From NCBI GenBank assembly GCA_051008185.1, contig JBPCXW010000062.1:1-11498 (forward strand): 11,498 nt of DNA, read 5' to 3'. Below the pieces are notes generated by a model. That model had not been told where the DNA came from and did no database searches. It saw only the letters and a program-made list of their open reading frames with translations. Position numbers and translations under genes: made by a program. This document shows, one piece after another, positions 11,322 through 11,498 of the stretch; the stretch's first letter is position 1, and the number at the start of each line of letters is the position of its first letter. The stretch is from CAXMWX01 sp051008185 (GTDB lineage: Bacteria > Pseudomonadota > Gammaproteobacteria > Eutrophobiales > Eutrophobiaceae).

Positions 11322-11498
11322 TTATTCAATGATCTTGCTGACGACACCCGCACCCACAGTGCGGCCACCCTCACGGATAGCGAAACGCAAACCCTCTTCC
11401 ATCGCTATCGGGTTGATCAAATCCACCACCAGCTTGATGTTATCGCCGGGCATCACCATCTCCGTACCACTCGGCAACTCCACCGCACCCGTCACATC
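11322..11498 (-). CDS. tuf: Elongation factor Tu (3' end only)
   Basis: The last 58 codons plus TAA of EF-Tu, the GTPase that brings aminoacyl-tRNA to the ribosome. The translation reads DVTGAVELPSGTEMVMPGDN and continues through LRFAIREGGRTVGAGVVSKIIE, which is the end of domain III and matches E. coli EF-Tu closely. The remaining part of about 335 residues lies beyond the right edge. Position beside tRNA-Trp and secE-nusG is usual for one of the tuf copies in proteobacteria. Whether a second copy exists cannot be seen here. Confidence 0.98.
   Translation of the reverse strand, partial: DVTGAVELPSGTEMVMPGDNIKLVVDLINPIAMEEGLRFAIREGGRTVGAGVVSKIIE

Overview
This window is a core housekeeping locus, read entirely on the minus strand. 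In transcription order (right to left) it holds the 3' end of tuf, tRNA-Trp, secE, nusG, rplK, rplA, rplJ, rplL, rpoB and the first 1127 codons of rpoC. The gene order, the gammaproteobacterial-type large insertion near the C-terminal half of RpoB, the three-segment SecE and the close similarity of RpoB and RpoC to Escherichia and Pseudomonas proteins point to a gammaproteobacterium. tRNA-Trp lying between tuf and secE fits a lineage outside Enterobacterales. I cannot name the genus. Base composition is moderate, a little over half G+C, with no compositional break that would suggest transferred DNA.

Layout from right to left: tuf end (11322-11498), an 82-base spacer with one small hairpin, tRNA-Trp (11164-11239), secE (10750-11121) and nusG (10203-10736), which are nearly contiguous. 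Then come rplK (9720-10151) and rplA (9028-9717), separated by two bases. A 248-base leader (8780-9027) has the position and folding expected of the L10 autoregulatory leader. It is followed by rplJ (8252-8779) and rplL (7825-8208). A 124-base spacer with two tandem hairpins separates rplL from rpoB (3441-7700), and a 59-base spacer separates rpoB from rpoC, which runs off the left edge.

The products work together in gene expression. EF-Tu delivers aminoacyl-tRNA. L11, L1, L10 and L7/L12 build the ribosomal stalk regions that factors such as EF-Tu act on. NusG couples RNA polymerase to its partners, the beta and beta' subunits form the polymerase core, and SecE is part of the protein export channel. 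Three genes use non-ATG starts: rplK and rplJ use GTG, rpoC uses TTG.

I found no mobile element, CRISPR array, defence system or unknown operon, and I do not think the window holds an undescribed system. The points worth a second look are within known genes: an in-frame insertion of about 58 residues in RpoB just upstream of the rifampicin region, an arginine replacing a near-invariant glycine of RpoB, the TTG start of rpoC, the hairpins before rplJ and rpoB, and the ambiguous start of secE beside the tRNA.
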